From positions 1 through 64,000 of the forward strand of contig DASYVJ010000072.1 in the NCBI GenBank assembly GCA_035937155.1: a stretch of DNA of 64,000 bases. Direction: 5' to 3'. Position numbers and translations under genes: made by a program. The stretch comes from Palsa-870 sp035937155. GTDB lineage: Bacteria; Chloroflexota; Dormibacteria; Dormibacterales; Dormibacteraceae. Positions 41,774 to 51,179 of this stretch are shown here, in pieces (the stretch's first letter is position 1; every line of letters starts with the position of its first letter). The notes beneath the pieces are model-generated. The model saw nothing but the letters and a program-made list of their open reading frames with translations, made no database searches and was not told the origin of the DNA.

Positions 41774-43531
41774 ATGAAGAGAACGCCGATCCGAAAATAC
41801 CGACCATTTCCTCCGGTCGACCTGCCCGATCGACGCTGGCCGGGGAATACGATCACGACGGCACCGGCATGGTGCAGCGTCGACCTGCGCGACGGCAACC
41901 AGGCGCTCATCGACCCGATGGACGTCCATCGCAAAAGGCGCCTCTTCGAAGTCCTGGTGAGGATGGGTTTCAAGGAGATCGAGGTCGGCTTCCCATCCTC
42001 CTCGCAGCCCGACTTCGACTTTGTGCGCCTGCTCATCGAGGAGGGATTGATCCCCGACGACGTCACGATCCAGGTCCTGACCCAATCCAGGGAGGACTTG
42101 ATCGAGCGCACCTTCGAGAGCGTGGCGGGTGCTCGCCACGCCATCGTGCACCTGTACAACTCGACGTCGACCCTCCAACGCCGGGTGGTCTTCGGCCTCG
42201 ACCGGGATGGCATCGTCGCGATCGCGGTCCGCGGAGCCGCGCTGATCAAGCGCTTGGCGTCCGACCAAAGGACGACGAAATTTGTCTTCGAGTACTCGCC
42301 GGAGAGCTTCACGGGCACCGAGCTCGACTTTGCCAAGGAGATATCGGACGCAGTCATCGAAATCTGGCAGCCCACCCCCGGGCAAAAGATGATCCTCAAC
42401 CTGCCGGCGACGGTGGAGATGAGTACCCCGAACATCTACGCGGACCAGATCGAGTGGTGCCATCGAAACATCAAGAGGCGGGACAGCTTCGTCCTGAGCG
42501 TGCACCCCCACAACGATCGGGGTTCCGCCGTCGCCGCCACCGAGCTGGCGCTCATGGCGGGCGCCGAACGAGTCGAAGGCACGCTGTTCGGCAATGGCGA
42601 GCGCACAGGCAACGTGGACTTGATCACCCTGGCGCTCAACCTGTTCAGCCAGGGCGTAGAGCCCGACCTCGACGTCTCGAACATCGACGAGCTCCGGCGG
42701 ACCGTGGAGGCCTGCAACCAGCTGCCGGTCCACCCACGCCATCCCTACGTCGGCGACCTTGTCTACACAGCGTTCTCGGGCTCACACCAGGACGCGATCA
42801 AGAAGGGGATGGAGGCGCTCGCCGCGTCGAAGAACGAGCTCTGGGAGGTGCCTTACCTACCTATCGACCCCCACGATGTCGGGCGCACCTACGAGGCGAT
42901 TATTCGAGTCAACAGCCAATCGGGGAAAGGCGGGGTCGCCTACATTCTCAAGAACGACTACCACCTGGACCTGCCGAGGCGGCTTCAGATCGAGTTCATG
43001 AGGGTGATCCAGGGCATCACCGACGTGACCGGCAAGGAGATCACACCAGAGGAGATCTGGCGAGCCTTCGAGAGCACCTACCTCGCCCCGATGCCCGCGC
43101 TCCAGCTCGTCGAGACCGACACCAGCGACCATGCCGGAACCGGCGCCGACCGTACGAAGCTGCAGGCGGTGATTCGAACCGGCGGGGTAGTGCGTACCGT
43201 CGTCGGCAGCGGAAACGGTCCTATCGCCGCCCTCACGGACGCCCTTGCCCGTGAATGTGGCATCCGGCTGCGCGTGGTGGATTACGTCGAGCACGCGATT
43301 GGCACCGGATCCGACGCGACAGCCGTTGCGTACATCGAGGCGGCGGGCGAGACAGGTGCGCCGGTGTGGGGAGTGGGCCTCCATTCGAACATCCTCACCG
43401 CATCGCTAAGGGCGGTGGTCAGCGCGGCCAACAGGCTTCCGGCCCGGACAGGCGCAGCGCCCGAGGTCATTGGGTCGGCGGTGGGCGCCCAGATTTCACA
43501 ACAAATGAAGCGACAAGGAGAAAACTCGTGA
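41774..43531 (+). CDS. leuA: 2-isopropylmalate synthase
   Basis: A 585-residue LeuA condensing 2-ketoisovalerate with acetyl-CoA, the first step of leucine synthesis. The catalytic start of the HMGL barrel is CSVDLRDGNQAL, the metal-binding HxH is in SVHPHNDRG, and GNGERTGNVDL follows. The C-terminal LeuA dimer regulatory domain for leucine feedback starts near residue 445. The size and the N-terminal KYRPFPPVDLPDR segment fit the long actinobacterial type. ATG 41774 is chosen over an upstream frame that crosses the attenuator. The stop overlaps the next gene's GTG. Confidence 0.95.
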   Translation: MKRTPIRKYRPFPPVDLPDRRWPGNTITTAPAWCSVDLRDGNQALIDPMDVHRKRRLFEVLVRMGFKEIEVGFPSSSQPDFDFVRLLIEEGLIPDDVTIQVLTQSREDLIERTFESVAGARHAIVHLYNSTSTLQRRVVFGLDRDGIVAIAVRGAALIKRLASDQRTTKFVFEYSPESFTGTELDFAKEISDAVIEIWQPTPGQKMILNLPATVEMSTPNIYADQIEWCHRNIKRRDSFVLSVHPHNDRGSAVAATELALMAGAERVEGTLFGNGERTGNVDLITLALNLFSQGVEPDLDVSNIDELRRTVEACNQLPVHPRHPYVGDLVYTAFSGSHQDAIKKGMEALAASKNELWEVPYLPIDPHDVGRTYEAIIRVNSQSGKGGVAYILKNDYHLDLPRRLQIEFMRVIQGITDVTGKEITPEEIWRAFESTYLAPMPALQLVETDTSDHAGTGADRTKLQAVIRTGGVVRTVVGSGNGPIAALTDALARECGIRLRVVDYVEHAIGTGSDATAVAYIEAAGETGAPVWGVGLHSNILTASLRAVVSAANRLPARTGAAPEVIGSAVGAQISQQMKRQGENS

Positions 43532-45297
43532 GCTCCGTCACAAGCCGCCGCACAGACACCGCGCTGGAGCAAATCAGTGGGAACTTCGCGCTCGTCGACA
43601 CATTGCGCAAATGGGGGATCACATTCTTCTCTGGAGTAAACGGTGGGGGCTTGATCCATGTGGCCAAGCACCTCGAGCCGTTCCTTGGCCTCGAGCAGAT
43701 CGGCGACGGGACGCCTCGCATGCAGACGATGGGCGAGTACGTCGCCGGATTTGTTCCTCTGGGGTATTACCTTGCATCGGGCCGCGTCGCGGGCTGCCTG
43801 ACTACCACCGGCGCGGCTACCAAACTCGGCTCGAGCGGCATCACCGACGCCAAGCTGCACAACATCCCGGCCGTCTACGTGATCGCGCTCAACTCGACGC
43901 TGTCCATCGGCCTCTCACCGCTGCAGGACGTCTCAGAGCACGGCATGAACGTGATTCCCCAGCTTCGAGCAGAACTGGGCGAGGGCTGCATCGTGGTCGA
44001 GGACATCTCCAAGCTGCAGTCGCAGCTCGAACAGGCGCAGTCGATTCTGGCGGAGTCTAAGCCCGTGGCCATTGCATTTCACCCCGACATCCTTTCCCAG
44101 CAGATGCAGGTCGATGTGCCCAAGCTCGAGCGACCGCGCGGCTTCGACCAGGTCGACGCTGATCGTTTCGTGCATGAGCTTCCGGGCCTCGTGCACGGAC
44201 GCCGAGTCATCATCTACGCCGGAGCCGAAGCCGCGCGATGCCCAGGCATCACGAAGCTCACCACAGAGCTCTCGGAGCTGCTCAGTGCGCCAACTGTCTG
44301 GTCGGTGAACGGCGCCAACGCAATCTCGCGCGACAACCCGTACGGCTTCGGTTACATCTCCTTCGGCGGCAATGACGAGGCAATGAAGCTGTGGCGGAGC
44401 GTCACCGCCGACGACATCGTCATCAGCCTTGGTTTCGACTCGGGTGAGTACTCGCTGAACCTCGGCTCGATCGCGGCAGGCCACGTCTGGCATTTCACCG
44501 CATGGAACGAGCCATACGGGCATAAGGACGGCGATTTCAGGCATCGGGTGACGGGCGACTATCGCGTGGTGCGCGGCGACATCGAGCAGACCCTCCAGGA
44601 GGTGCTGCCCCGGCTCAAGGGCAGGGTCGGAGAGCGACCCAAAGTGGATTTGCCGCGAGACCTGAACACCCGGACGATCTCGCGCGAGGTACGCGACGGG
44701 TGCGTCGACGCGGTCGATTTCTACGGAGAGCTGTATCGGTCGTGGCGCCCGCAAAGCATCGGCTTCGACGATGTCTGCACCGCCTACAAGGACCGCCAGT
44801 ACGTGACGCAGCGACCGCACCCGTCGATTCCGTTCCACACCGTCCATGACGGCTCAGCGATGGGGGGCGCTTTCGGACTCGGCGTGGGTGCCAAGGCAGC
44901 GGATCCAAGCCTGCACACATTCGTCTTCTCCGGCGACGGGTGCTGGCGGCTGTACGGTGGGGCGCTCGCCGAGGCGGCCAACATGGGCATGAACCTCTTC
45001 ATCGTGAACAACGGCACCTATGCGATCGTGGACAAAGGCCTAGAGGTGGTCATCCCAGACGTGGACAAGGGCCGCTACCACGGCCGGCTCGGCCCGATCG
45101 ACTTCGTGGCCGCCGCGAAGGCCCACGGGTGGGATGGCTTCCAACTGCGACCGGACTTAGGCAACCTGGACGAGATACTGGACGCGTGCTACGCGGGTTC
45201 GGGTCGCTCGATCCTCGTCGACGTGCCGATCGACGCCGACCAGGTGATTGGCCTCAACCCGAGGCTCTACAACCTAACGACCGATACCTACCTGTAA
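43528..45297 (+). CDS. TPP-dependent acetolactate synthase-like enzyme
   Basis: A 589-residue thiamine-diphosphate enzyme with the three-domain decarboxylase layout. The TPP-activating glutamate is near residue 70 (MGEYVAGF) and the Mg/TPP site is GDGCWRLYGG at 469-478 with VNNGTYAIVDKG. GTG 43528 overlaps the leuA stop; AAGGAG lies 8 nt upstream. Its place between leuA and ilvC suggests it makes acetolactate, yet it departs from ordinary IlvB and there is no ilvN small subunit. Another 2-oxo acid decarboxylase role is possible. Confidence 0.8.
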   Translation: MSSVTSRRTDTALEQISGNFALVDTLRKWGITFFSGVNGGGLIHVAKHLEPFLGLEQIGDGTPRMQTMGEYVAGFVPLGYYLASGRVAGCLTTTGAATKLGSSGITDAKLHNIPAVYVIALNSTLSIGLSPLQDVSEHGMNVIPQLRAELGEGCIVVEDISKLQSQLEQAQSILAESKPVAIAFHPDILSQQMQVDVPKLERPRGFDQVDADRFVHELPGLVHGRRVIIYAGAEAARCPGITKLTTELSELLSAPTVWSVNGANAISRDNPYGFGYISFGGNDEAMKLWRSVTADDIVISLGFDSGEYSLNLGSIAAGHVWHFTAWNEPYGHKDGDFRHRVTGDYRVVRGDIEQTLQEVLPRLKGRVGERPKVDLPRDLNTRTISREVRDGCVDAVDFYGELYRSWRPQSIGFDDVCTAYKDRQYVTQRPHPSIPFHTVHDGSAMGGAFGLGVGAKAADPSLHTFVFSGDGCWRLYGGALAEAANMGMNLFIVNNGTYAIVDKGLEVVIPDVDKGRYHGRLGPIDFVAAAKAHGWDGFQLRPDLGNLDEILDACYAGSGRSILVDVPIDADQVIGLNPRLYNLTTDTYL

Positions 45298-45326
45298 CGC
45301 CTACCTGGACAGCGGCCTGCCTTGTG

Positions 45327-46832
45327 TCACGTAACCGCTATATCGACGGCGGGTCGCATCTCGCTGAGCTTGTGCAGCACCTCGTGCACAGGGTGGGTCA
45401 GGAAGCGCTCGGGCATCTGGTCGGGTGTCGCCTCGCGATCCATCATGGCTGGGAACGTGACCTGCTCGAGCATGGCCTGGAAGCGGGGCCCCCACTTGCG
45501 GGTCCCGAGGCGAGCCGTGGTCGAGCAGTTGTCGACCATGTATGCGACGCCCCGAGCGTGCATGTAAGGGAGCAGTGAATCCACTGCCTCGATGATCGAT
45601 TCGTTTGCGATCTCCGAGTACGGGTGGCCGTGCTCCTCGAGGATATCGACCTGGGCCATCATTGCCCCCGCGAAGGTGCCGGCCGTGAAGCCGTCGAGAG
45701 CGGTCTTGATCTGACCGCGATGGCGCCTAACATCCGCGCCGACGGTCCACATAGGCGATCCCTCGATGGTCGTCATCGGGTACTCGCCGAAGCGGCTTGC
45801 AGCCATGACAACGCTTTTCACCTCGTTGCCGGACACCACCTCGTCGTAGATCTCGGCCATCACGCCCTTGAACGACGCGTACGTGGCGTCGTAAGCGCGG
45901 CGGAAGTCGCGCCGCCCGTCTGTGTCGAGGTGCTCGTCGAGTCCGACGAGCCCGTGTTGCGAGATGGTCTGGCGGATCGGACCTGTCAGCGACTCGCAGG
46001 CACGATCGAAAGCAGCCTCGGGTTTGGCGCCCTCGGCGAGGTAGCGCCGATACAAGGCTTCGACGATCCCGTGGACGGCGCCAAGCAGAATGCTTCGCTC
46101 GCCGAAAAGGTCTGAGACCACCTCTGATTTCAAAGTCGTCTTGAACGTGTATGGCGCACCCAGCGCCACCGACCAGGCCAGTGCGATGTCGGTCGCTCGT
46201 CCGTCGAGGTCCTGTTCGACACCGAAGCTGGTGTTGATGCCGGCGCCGTTCACCTCTCGACCCTGCTCGTAAAGCCTGCGGACGGAAGGGCCCATCCCCT
46301 TGGGGCAGACGGCGATGACGTTGACCGTCGCCGGGAAGCGCTCTCCGACCGCCTCGAGGTATGCGAGCAGGAAACCGTGCGAGAGCCCCAACGTCGCGCC
46401 AGGTCTGAGCGCCTCGAACACCTTCTTGTAGAGCTGAGCCTGGGCGGCATCCGACATGAGGAGGATGACAAGGTCTGAAGCCGCGACCACGCTGAACATC
46501 TCGCCGAGCGTGCCATCCGCCTCTGAAAAGCCGGCCTCCTTGGCCTTGATGAACGATTCCGAGTCGGTTCGAAGTCCAACCGTCACGCGAATCCCCGTAC
46601 CGTGCAAGGATTCCCTCAAGTTCTGCGCCTGGGCCGGGCCCTGCGATCCCCAGCCGATGACGCCGATTTGCGAAATCCCGGCCAGGGCTTTCGGCAGAAG
46701 GGGGAACAGGTTCCGGCCGCCCCGCAGAAAGCTCTCCTCCACGCCATCGAGCTCAATCCTCTCGACCGGAAAGATTCTCGAATCGAATAGGTTGGGTACG
46801 CGCTTCGCCTGTTTTTTGGTGTTCACCGGCAC
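45327..46832 (-). CDS. ilvC: Ketol-acid reductoisomerase, class II (long form)
   Basis: A 501-residue KARI converting acetolactate to dihydroxyisovalerate with NADPH. The Rossmann loop is GVIGWGSQGPAQAQNL. The length and the double C-terminal knotted domain (LFGERSILLGAVHG, then FAGAMMAQVDILEEHGHPYSEIANESIIEAVD) identify the class II form found in plants and enterobacteria, whereas many related bacteria carry the 330-residue class I. It is downstream of pheA (11-nt gap, same strand) and convergent with the TPP enzyme. Confidence 0.93.
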   Translation of the reverse strand: MPVNTKKQAKRVPNLFDSRIFPVERIELDGVEESFLRGGRNLFPLLPKALAGISQIGVIGWGSQGPAQAQNLRESLHGTGIRVTVGLRTDSESFIKAKEAGFSEADGTLGEMFSVVAASDLVILLMSDAAQAQLYKKVFEALRPGATLGLSHGFLLAYLEAVGERFPATVNVIAVCPKGMGPSVRRLYEQGREVNGAGINTSFGVEQDLDGRATDIALAWSVALGAPYTFKTTLKSEVVSDLFGERSILLGAVHGIVEALYRRYLAEGAKPEAAFDRACESLTGPIRQTISQHGLVGLDEHLDTDGRRDFRRAYDATYASFKGVMAEIYDEVVSGNEVKSVVMAASRFGEYPMTTIEGSPMWTVGADVRRHRGQIKTALDGFTAGTFAGAMMAQVDILEEHGHPYSEIANESIIEAVDSLLPYMHARGVAYMVDNCSTTARLGTRKWGPRFQAMLEQVTFPAMMDREATPDQMPERFLTHPVHEVLHKLSEMRPAVDIAVT

Positions 46833-46843
46833 AAGAGTCTCGC

Positions 46844-47674
46844 TTATTCGCCGGCCGCGGGATAGGTACCTAAGAGCTTGACCTCAGTCGTCTCTCCACG
46901 AAGCGCGTCCAATGCTGCGTTCGCTACCGCTGGATCGGCGATCTCGAAATCGACATAGAACCGGTATTGCCAGGGCCGGTCCGGCATCGGCCGGGAGTCC
47001 AGACGCGTCAGGTTGATTCCGCGTTCCGAAAGGCACTGCAGCGCGGCCACCAGGCTGCCCGGCTTGTGGGATCCGATGAAAGCGAGCGAGGACTTGGTGA
47101 GGCCGGCGGGTCCTGGTCGTGCGGCCGGCCCTCGGTCGATGATCAGGAACCGGGTCTGGTTGGAATCGTCGTCCTGGATCCCTTCGGCCAGGATCTTCAA
47201 GCCATAGCGGCGTGCCGCGGCGGCGCTTGCGATCGCGGCGCTGCCGACGACCATGCCCTCCGCGACCGCCCGAGCCGCGCCTGCGGTGTCATGGTAGGTG
47301 ACCGCCTGGATCTGGCGAGCTTCCAGGAAACGCCGGCACTGCAGCAGGGCCTGCGGATGCGACAGCGCCCGGACAACGGGCTCGCCGCGGCCGAGCAAAC
47401 AGTGGCGCACCGGGTGGATGACCTCGCCGCTGATACGCAGTCCCGCGCGTTCCCACAGCAGGTCGTTCACCTCCTGCACAATGCCGCCGAGGGAGTTCTC
47501 CACCGGCAGGACCGCGGCGTCCACCTCGCGCTCGGCGACCGCATCGAAGGTCCGGGAAAAGGTGGGATAGCCCACGGTAACCGCGGTGGGCAGGATCGCC
47601 AGTGTCGCCTCTTCGGAGTAAGCGCCAGGCTCACCTTGGTAGCCGACACGAGCCCAGGTCGCGCGCGAGTCCAT
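46844..47674 (-). CDS. pheA: Prephenate dehydratase
   Basis: A 276-residue monofunctional prephenate dehydratase with an N-terminal catalytic domain (GYQGEPGAYSEEA, then NQTRFLII) and a C-terminal ACT domain with LDSRPMPDRPWQYRFYVD for phenylalanine feedback. It makes phenylpyruvate. I chose ATG 47674; an upstream in-frame ATG at 47707 lies inside the repeated selC-end sequence. It precedes ilvC on the same strand and is divergent from cyclase gene 2, so promoters for both lie in 125 nt. Confidence 0.93.
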   Translation of the reverse strand: MDSRATWARVGYQGEPGAYSEEATLAILPTAVTVGYPTFSRTFDAVAEREVDAAVLPVENSLGGIVQEVNDLLWERAGLRISGEVIHPVRHCLLGRGEPVVRALSHPQALLQCRRFLEARQIQAVTYHDTAGAARAVAEGMVVGSAAIASAAAARRYGLKILAEGIQDDDSNQTRFLIIDRGPAARPGPAGLTKSSLAFIGSHKPGSLVAALQCLSERGINLTRLDSRPMPDRPWQYRFYVDFEIADPAVANAALDALRGETTEVKLLGTYPAAGE

Positions 47675-47699
47675 GGCGAAATGGTAGCGATCAGGTGTG

Positions 47700-47799
47700 A
47701 TCTCCATCCCCGCCAAATGCTGGGCGGGTGACAGGCAAGTTGACAGCCATAGCAGCAAACTCAGAGGCCACGTCGTCCGGCCCAACCTAGAATGCGTCC
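47700..47799 (+). repeat. selC 3'-end remnant, tail motif and promoter of cyclase gene 2 (G)
   Basis: Near-identical to 30084-30182: TCTCCATCCCCGCCA, the tail with TGACAGGCAAGTTGACAGCC, then the shared 45 nt ending at the GTG of the cyclase gene. About three substitutions in some 98 nt, fewer per base than between the two coding regions. Confidence 0.8.
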
Positions 47800-50700
47800 G
47801 TGAAGGTGACCCGCGCCGCGGCGCCGGCGGGAACCGTCACCATGCTGTTTACCGACATCGAGAGCTCCAGCGACGGGGTTCGGACACTTGGCGCCGACAA
47901 GTGGGAAGCCGTCCTCGAGCATCACACCGGCATCATTCGCGAAGCGCTGGCCACTCACGGCGGGTATGAGGTCCGCAGCGAGGGCGACTCCTTCTTTGTT
48001 GTCTTCACCAGTCCGAGTGCAGCGATAGCCGCGGCGGCTGCGATGCAGCGTGGCCTGAGCGAAGCGGATTGGCCGCACCAGGCTCCCGTGCGCGTACGGA
48101 TGGGAGTTCACACGGGCGAGGCTCGCCCGGCCAGCGTCGCCAGCGGCGTCGACTATGTGGGCTTCGAAGTCAGTCGCGCCGCTCGCATCGCAGCAGCAGC
48201 CCACGGCGGACAGGTCCTTGTGTCGGACACGACTGAGTCACTCGTCCGCGAGGTGCTCGCCCCAGGGCTCACGCTCCGGGGGCTGGGGGAGCATCGATTC
48301 AAGGATCTCGTGCGACCGCAGCGCATCTATCAGCTACTGATCGACGGGCTGCCTGAGAGCTTCCCCCCACTGCGGAGCCTTGATGCGACTCCAAACAACC
48401 TTCCCACGCAGACGACGACGTTCGTCGGGAGACAGCGTGAGCTCGCGAGCGCCGTTGAGCTCCTCGACAAGACCCGTCTCCTGACGCTGACCGGCCCGGG
48501 CGGGAGCGGAAAGACGCGGCTCGCCCTCCACCTCGCAGCCGATCTTCTCGACCGCTATCCCGACGGGGTGTGGCTGGTCGAGCTCGCGCCCGTCACCGAT
48601 CCCGCCGGGGTGGGTCGGATGGTGGCCGCGGCCGCCCACATCGGCGAGCGGCCTGGTAGTCCGACCGTTGACACGATAAGCGCGTCGCTCCGAAGCCGGC
48701 AGCTCCTAATCGTGCTGGACAACTGCGAGCACCTCATCGCCGCGTGCGCGGACCTGGCCGATGCACTCATCCGCTCGTGCCCGCGTCTGACGATCCTCGC
48801 CACAAGCCGCGAGGGCCTGAACGTTCCGGGCGAGGCGCTCATGCCCGTGCCTTCGCTTCGCGTGCCCGACGGCGACAGGCTCCGGCCGCTCAATGAGCTT
48901 CGCGAGTACGAGTCGATCAGCCTGTTCGTCGATCGGTGCTCTGCATTCCAGCCGGGGTTCGCCCTTACGGAGGAGAACGCGGCCGACATCGTGCGGATCT
49001 GCCGCCGCCTCGACGGCGTTCCTCTGGCGCTCGAGCTCGCGGCGGCCCGGGTACGAGTTCTATCGCTCGCTCAGGTCGCCCAGCGGCTCGACGACAGATT
49101 CCGTCTCCTCACTGGCGGCGGACGAACCGTTGTCGCGCGACAGCAGACACTGCGTGCGCTCATCGACTGGAGCTACGACCTTCTCAATGACTCGGAGCGT
49201 GTCCTTCTTCGGCGACTATCCATCTTTGTTCGGGGTTGGTCGCTCGAGGCGGCGGAGGCTGTCTGCGCCGGTGAAGGCATCGAGCGCGAGGGCATCCTCG
49301 AGCTCCTCGCGCACCTCGTCGACAAGTCGCTGGTCGGGAGGCTGGACCGCGGCGGGGACGCGCGGTATGGGATGCTCGAGACGATCCGCGAGTACGGCCG
49401 CGAGAAGCTGGTCGACTCGGGTGAGGCTCCCATGCTCCGCAAGCGACACTTCGAGCATTTCTTCCAATACGCGGTCGATACGTGGCTATCGACCGGTTCT
49501 GGAGGTGTACGCAGTGGCGGGACAGAGTACGAGAACATGCGTGCTGCGCTCGAATGGATCAGGGCGGAGCCGAACAGCACCGACCAAGAGCTGCTCCTCG
49601 CCGGTTCGCTGCTCAGTCCCAACTCGGCCCAAGGTCGGATCGGTGAGGTGCGGCAGATCTTGGCAGCGGCGCTGTCGCGCAGCGATCCGGCCGCGCAGAC
49701 GCTTGGGCGCGCGCGTGCCCTCCAGGCTGCGGCGATGCTTGCGGCTATGCAGGGTGAGGTCCAAGTCGCCATCCCGCTCGCGATGCAGGCGGTCCAATTG
49801 CTCCGCGCGCTAGGCAACAAGCGCGAGCTCGCTTTTGCGCTCATGAGCCTGGCTCGAGCCGACTCCTCGGGGAGTGCGAAGAGGGAGTCTCGCGCGCTTT
49901 TCGAAGAGCTCGGCGACCACTGGGGAGTTGCAATGCTGCTGTTCATCACGGCCGATGCCGCGCTCGAGCGCGGTGACTACGATGCAGCCCGCCGCGGCCA
50001 CACCGAGAGCCTGGCGCTGTTCAGGCAAGTCGGCGACCTCCATTTGAGCACCAACCCGCTCTTGAGCCTGGGTCGCATCGCTTGCGTCGACGGCGACTAC
50101 GCCCGCGCGCGCGTTCTCATCGAGGAGGGCCTTGCGCTCCGCATGCAGCCCGACGTCGGCAACCCGTGGACGATCGCGATCGCGCTCATCAGCCTCGGCG
50201 AGGTCGCGCGGTGCGAAGGCGATCCGGCTCGCGGGGCGGGCTCTTTCGACGAAGCTCTTGCATACGGTCGGGGGCTGGGCGACGATGCACTGGTTGTCCC
50301 GTGGGCGCTCCACAACCTGGGGCACGTCGGGCTGCAGTCCGGTGACCTGTCAGCGGCCGCAGCACGATTTCGGGAGAGCCTCCTGCTTCGATGGCCGTCG
50401 GGGCCCAGCGCCAACCTCGCCGCGGGGCTCGCGGGAATGGCCGGCGTGGCGCTGCGTGAGGATCAGCTGACGGAAGCGGTCCGGTTGTTTGGGGCCGTCG
50501 ACGGAATGCTGGAGTCAAGGCACACCGTGCTTCCGCCTGCTGACGAGCTGGTTCGTCGTGGCGACCTCGCTGCTGCCCGGTTGCGACTGGACGATCAGGT
50601 CTTTGATGCCGGATTCGGCGAGGGGCATGCCGCGAAATTCGATGAGCTCGAGGCGATGGCCAATGCTGTCTCTCATCGCGCCAGGGGTCGAGGTGCCTAG
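47800..50700 (+). CDS. Class III nucleotide cyclase / NB-ARC / TPR regulator, copy 2
   Basis: A 966-residue paralogue of the 30183 gene, collinear over its whole length. The cyclase metal aspartates (LFTDIESS and EGDSFF) are present, again with Ser in place of the catalytic Asn (VSRAAR). P-loop GPGGSGKT is at 232-239 and LIVLDNCEH follows. The TPR region has diverged more than the front. The start is GTG 47800. A cyclase input domain on a STAND ATPase suggests a nucleotide-linked switch, but no DNA-binding domain is visible. Confidence 0.88.
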   Translation: MKVTRAAAPAGTVTMLFTDIESSSDGVRTLGADKWEAVLEHHTGIIREALATHGGYEVRSEGDSFFVVFTSPSAAIAAAAAMQRGLSEADWPHQAPVRVRMGVHTGEARPASVASGVDYVGFEVSRAARIAAAAHGGQVLVSDTTESLVREVLAPGLTLRGLGEHRFKDLVRPQRIYQLLIDGLPESFPPLRSLDATPNNLPTQTTTFVGRQRELASAVELLDKTRLLTLTGPGGSGKTRLALHLAADLLDRYPDGVWLVELAPVTDPAGVGRMVAAAAHIGERPGSPTVDTISASLRSRQLLIVLDNCEHLIAACADLADALIRSCPRLTILATSREGLNVPGEALMPVPSLRVPDGDRLRPLNELREYESISLFVDRCSAFQPGFALTEENAADIVRICRRLDGVPLALELAAARVRVLSLAQVAQRLDDRFRLLTGGGRTVVARQQTLRALIDWSYDLLNDSERVLLRRLSIFVRGWSLEAAEAVCAGEGIEREGILELLAHLVDKSLVGRLDRGGDARYGMLETIREYGREKLVDSGEAPMLRKRHFEHFFQYAVDTWLSTGSGGVRSGGTEYENMRAALEWIRAEPNSTDQELLLAGSLLSPNSAQGRIGEVRQILAAALSRSDPAAQTLGRARALQAAAMLAAMQGEVQVAIPLAMQAVQLLRALGNKRELAFALMSLARADSSGSAKRESRALFEELGDHWGVAMLLFITADAALERGDYDAARRGHTESLALFRQVGDLHLSTNPLLSLGRIACVDGDYARARVLIEEGLALRMQPDVGNPWTIAIALISLGEVARCEGDPARGAGSFDEALAYGRGLGDDALVVPWALHNLGHVGLQSGDLSAAAARFRESLLLRWPSGPSANLAAGLAGMAGVALREDQLTEAVRLFGAVDGMLESRHTVLPPADELVRRGDLAAARLRLDDQVFDAGFGEGHAAKFDELEAMANAVSHRARGRGA

Positions 50701-50722
50701 CCAGCCATAGAACACTGGCCCG

Positions 50723-51027
50723 ATGGTTCGGTTCCTCGTCCTTTACGACACTCCTCAGGACATTGAGGCCTTCGAACGTCACTATCGCGAAGTTCACGTG
50801 CCACTCACCAAGAAGCTACCCGGCCTTCGCCGTTACGCGCTCAGTCGAAATCCGTTCCGGATCCGCGGCGGCGAACCGTACTTCTTGATCGCCGAGTTGG
50901 ACCGGGACGAGGTGACCGCTCTCAAACTTGCTTTTCAATCACCCGAAGGCAAGGCGACAGCCGATGACGTTCCCAACTTCGCCAGCGCGGGTGTCCGCAG
51001 CATGGTTTCGAACTCGACGAGGTCTAA
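50723..51027 (+). CDS. EthD-like dimeric barrel protein with 3' frameshift
   Basis: An EthD-family alpha/beta barrel (FERHYREVHVPLTKKLPGLRRYAL, then SPEGKATADDVPNFASAGV). The family normally ends soon after this point. In the present frame translation runs on for another 100 residues into the next gene; after a one-base shift at the TTT of 51005-51008 it would end FELDEV-stop at 51027. A homopolymer deletion, real or a sequencing error, is likely. I give the end the family length suggests. The activity of the barrel is unknown. Confidence 0.7.
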
Positions 51028-51179
51028 CAGAGCAGCTCACTTCCGCCCCATGTTCCACGTGCATCTCGCCGATAAGGGCACAACCTCAACTAGACAGTCC
51101 CAAAGATTCTCCAAACCTAACCGTCGAAGATCCTGCCACTGGCCCGAAATGCATTGGCCACGGATCAGGAGGACAGACG

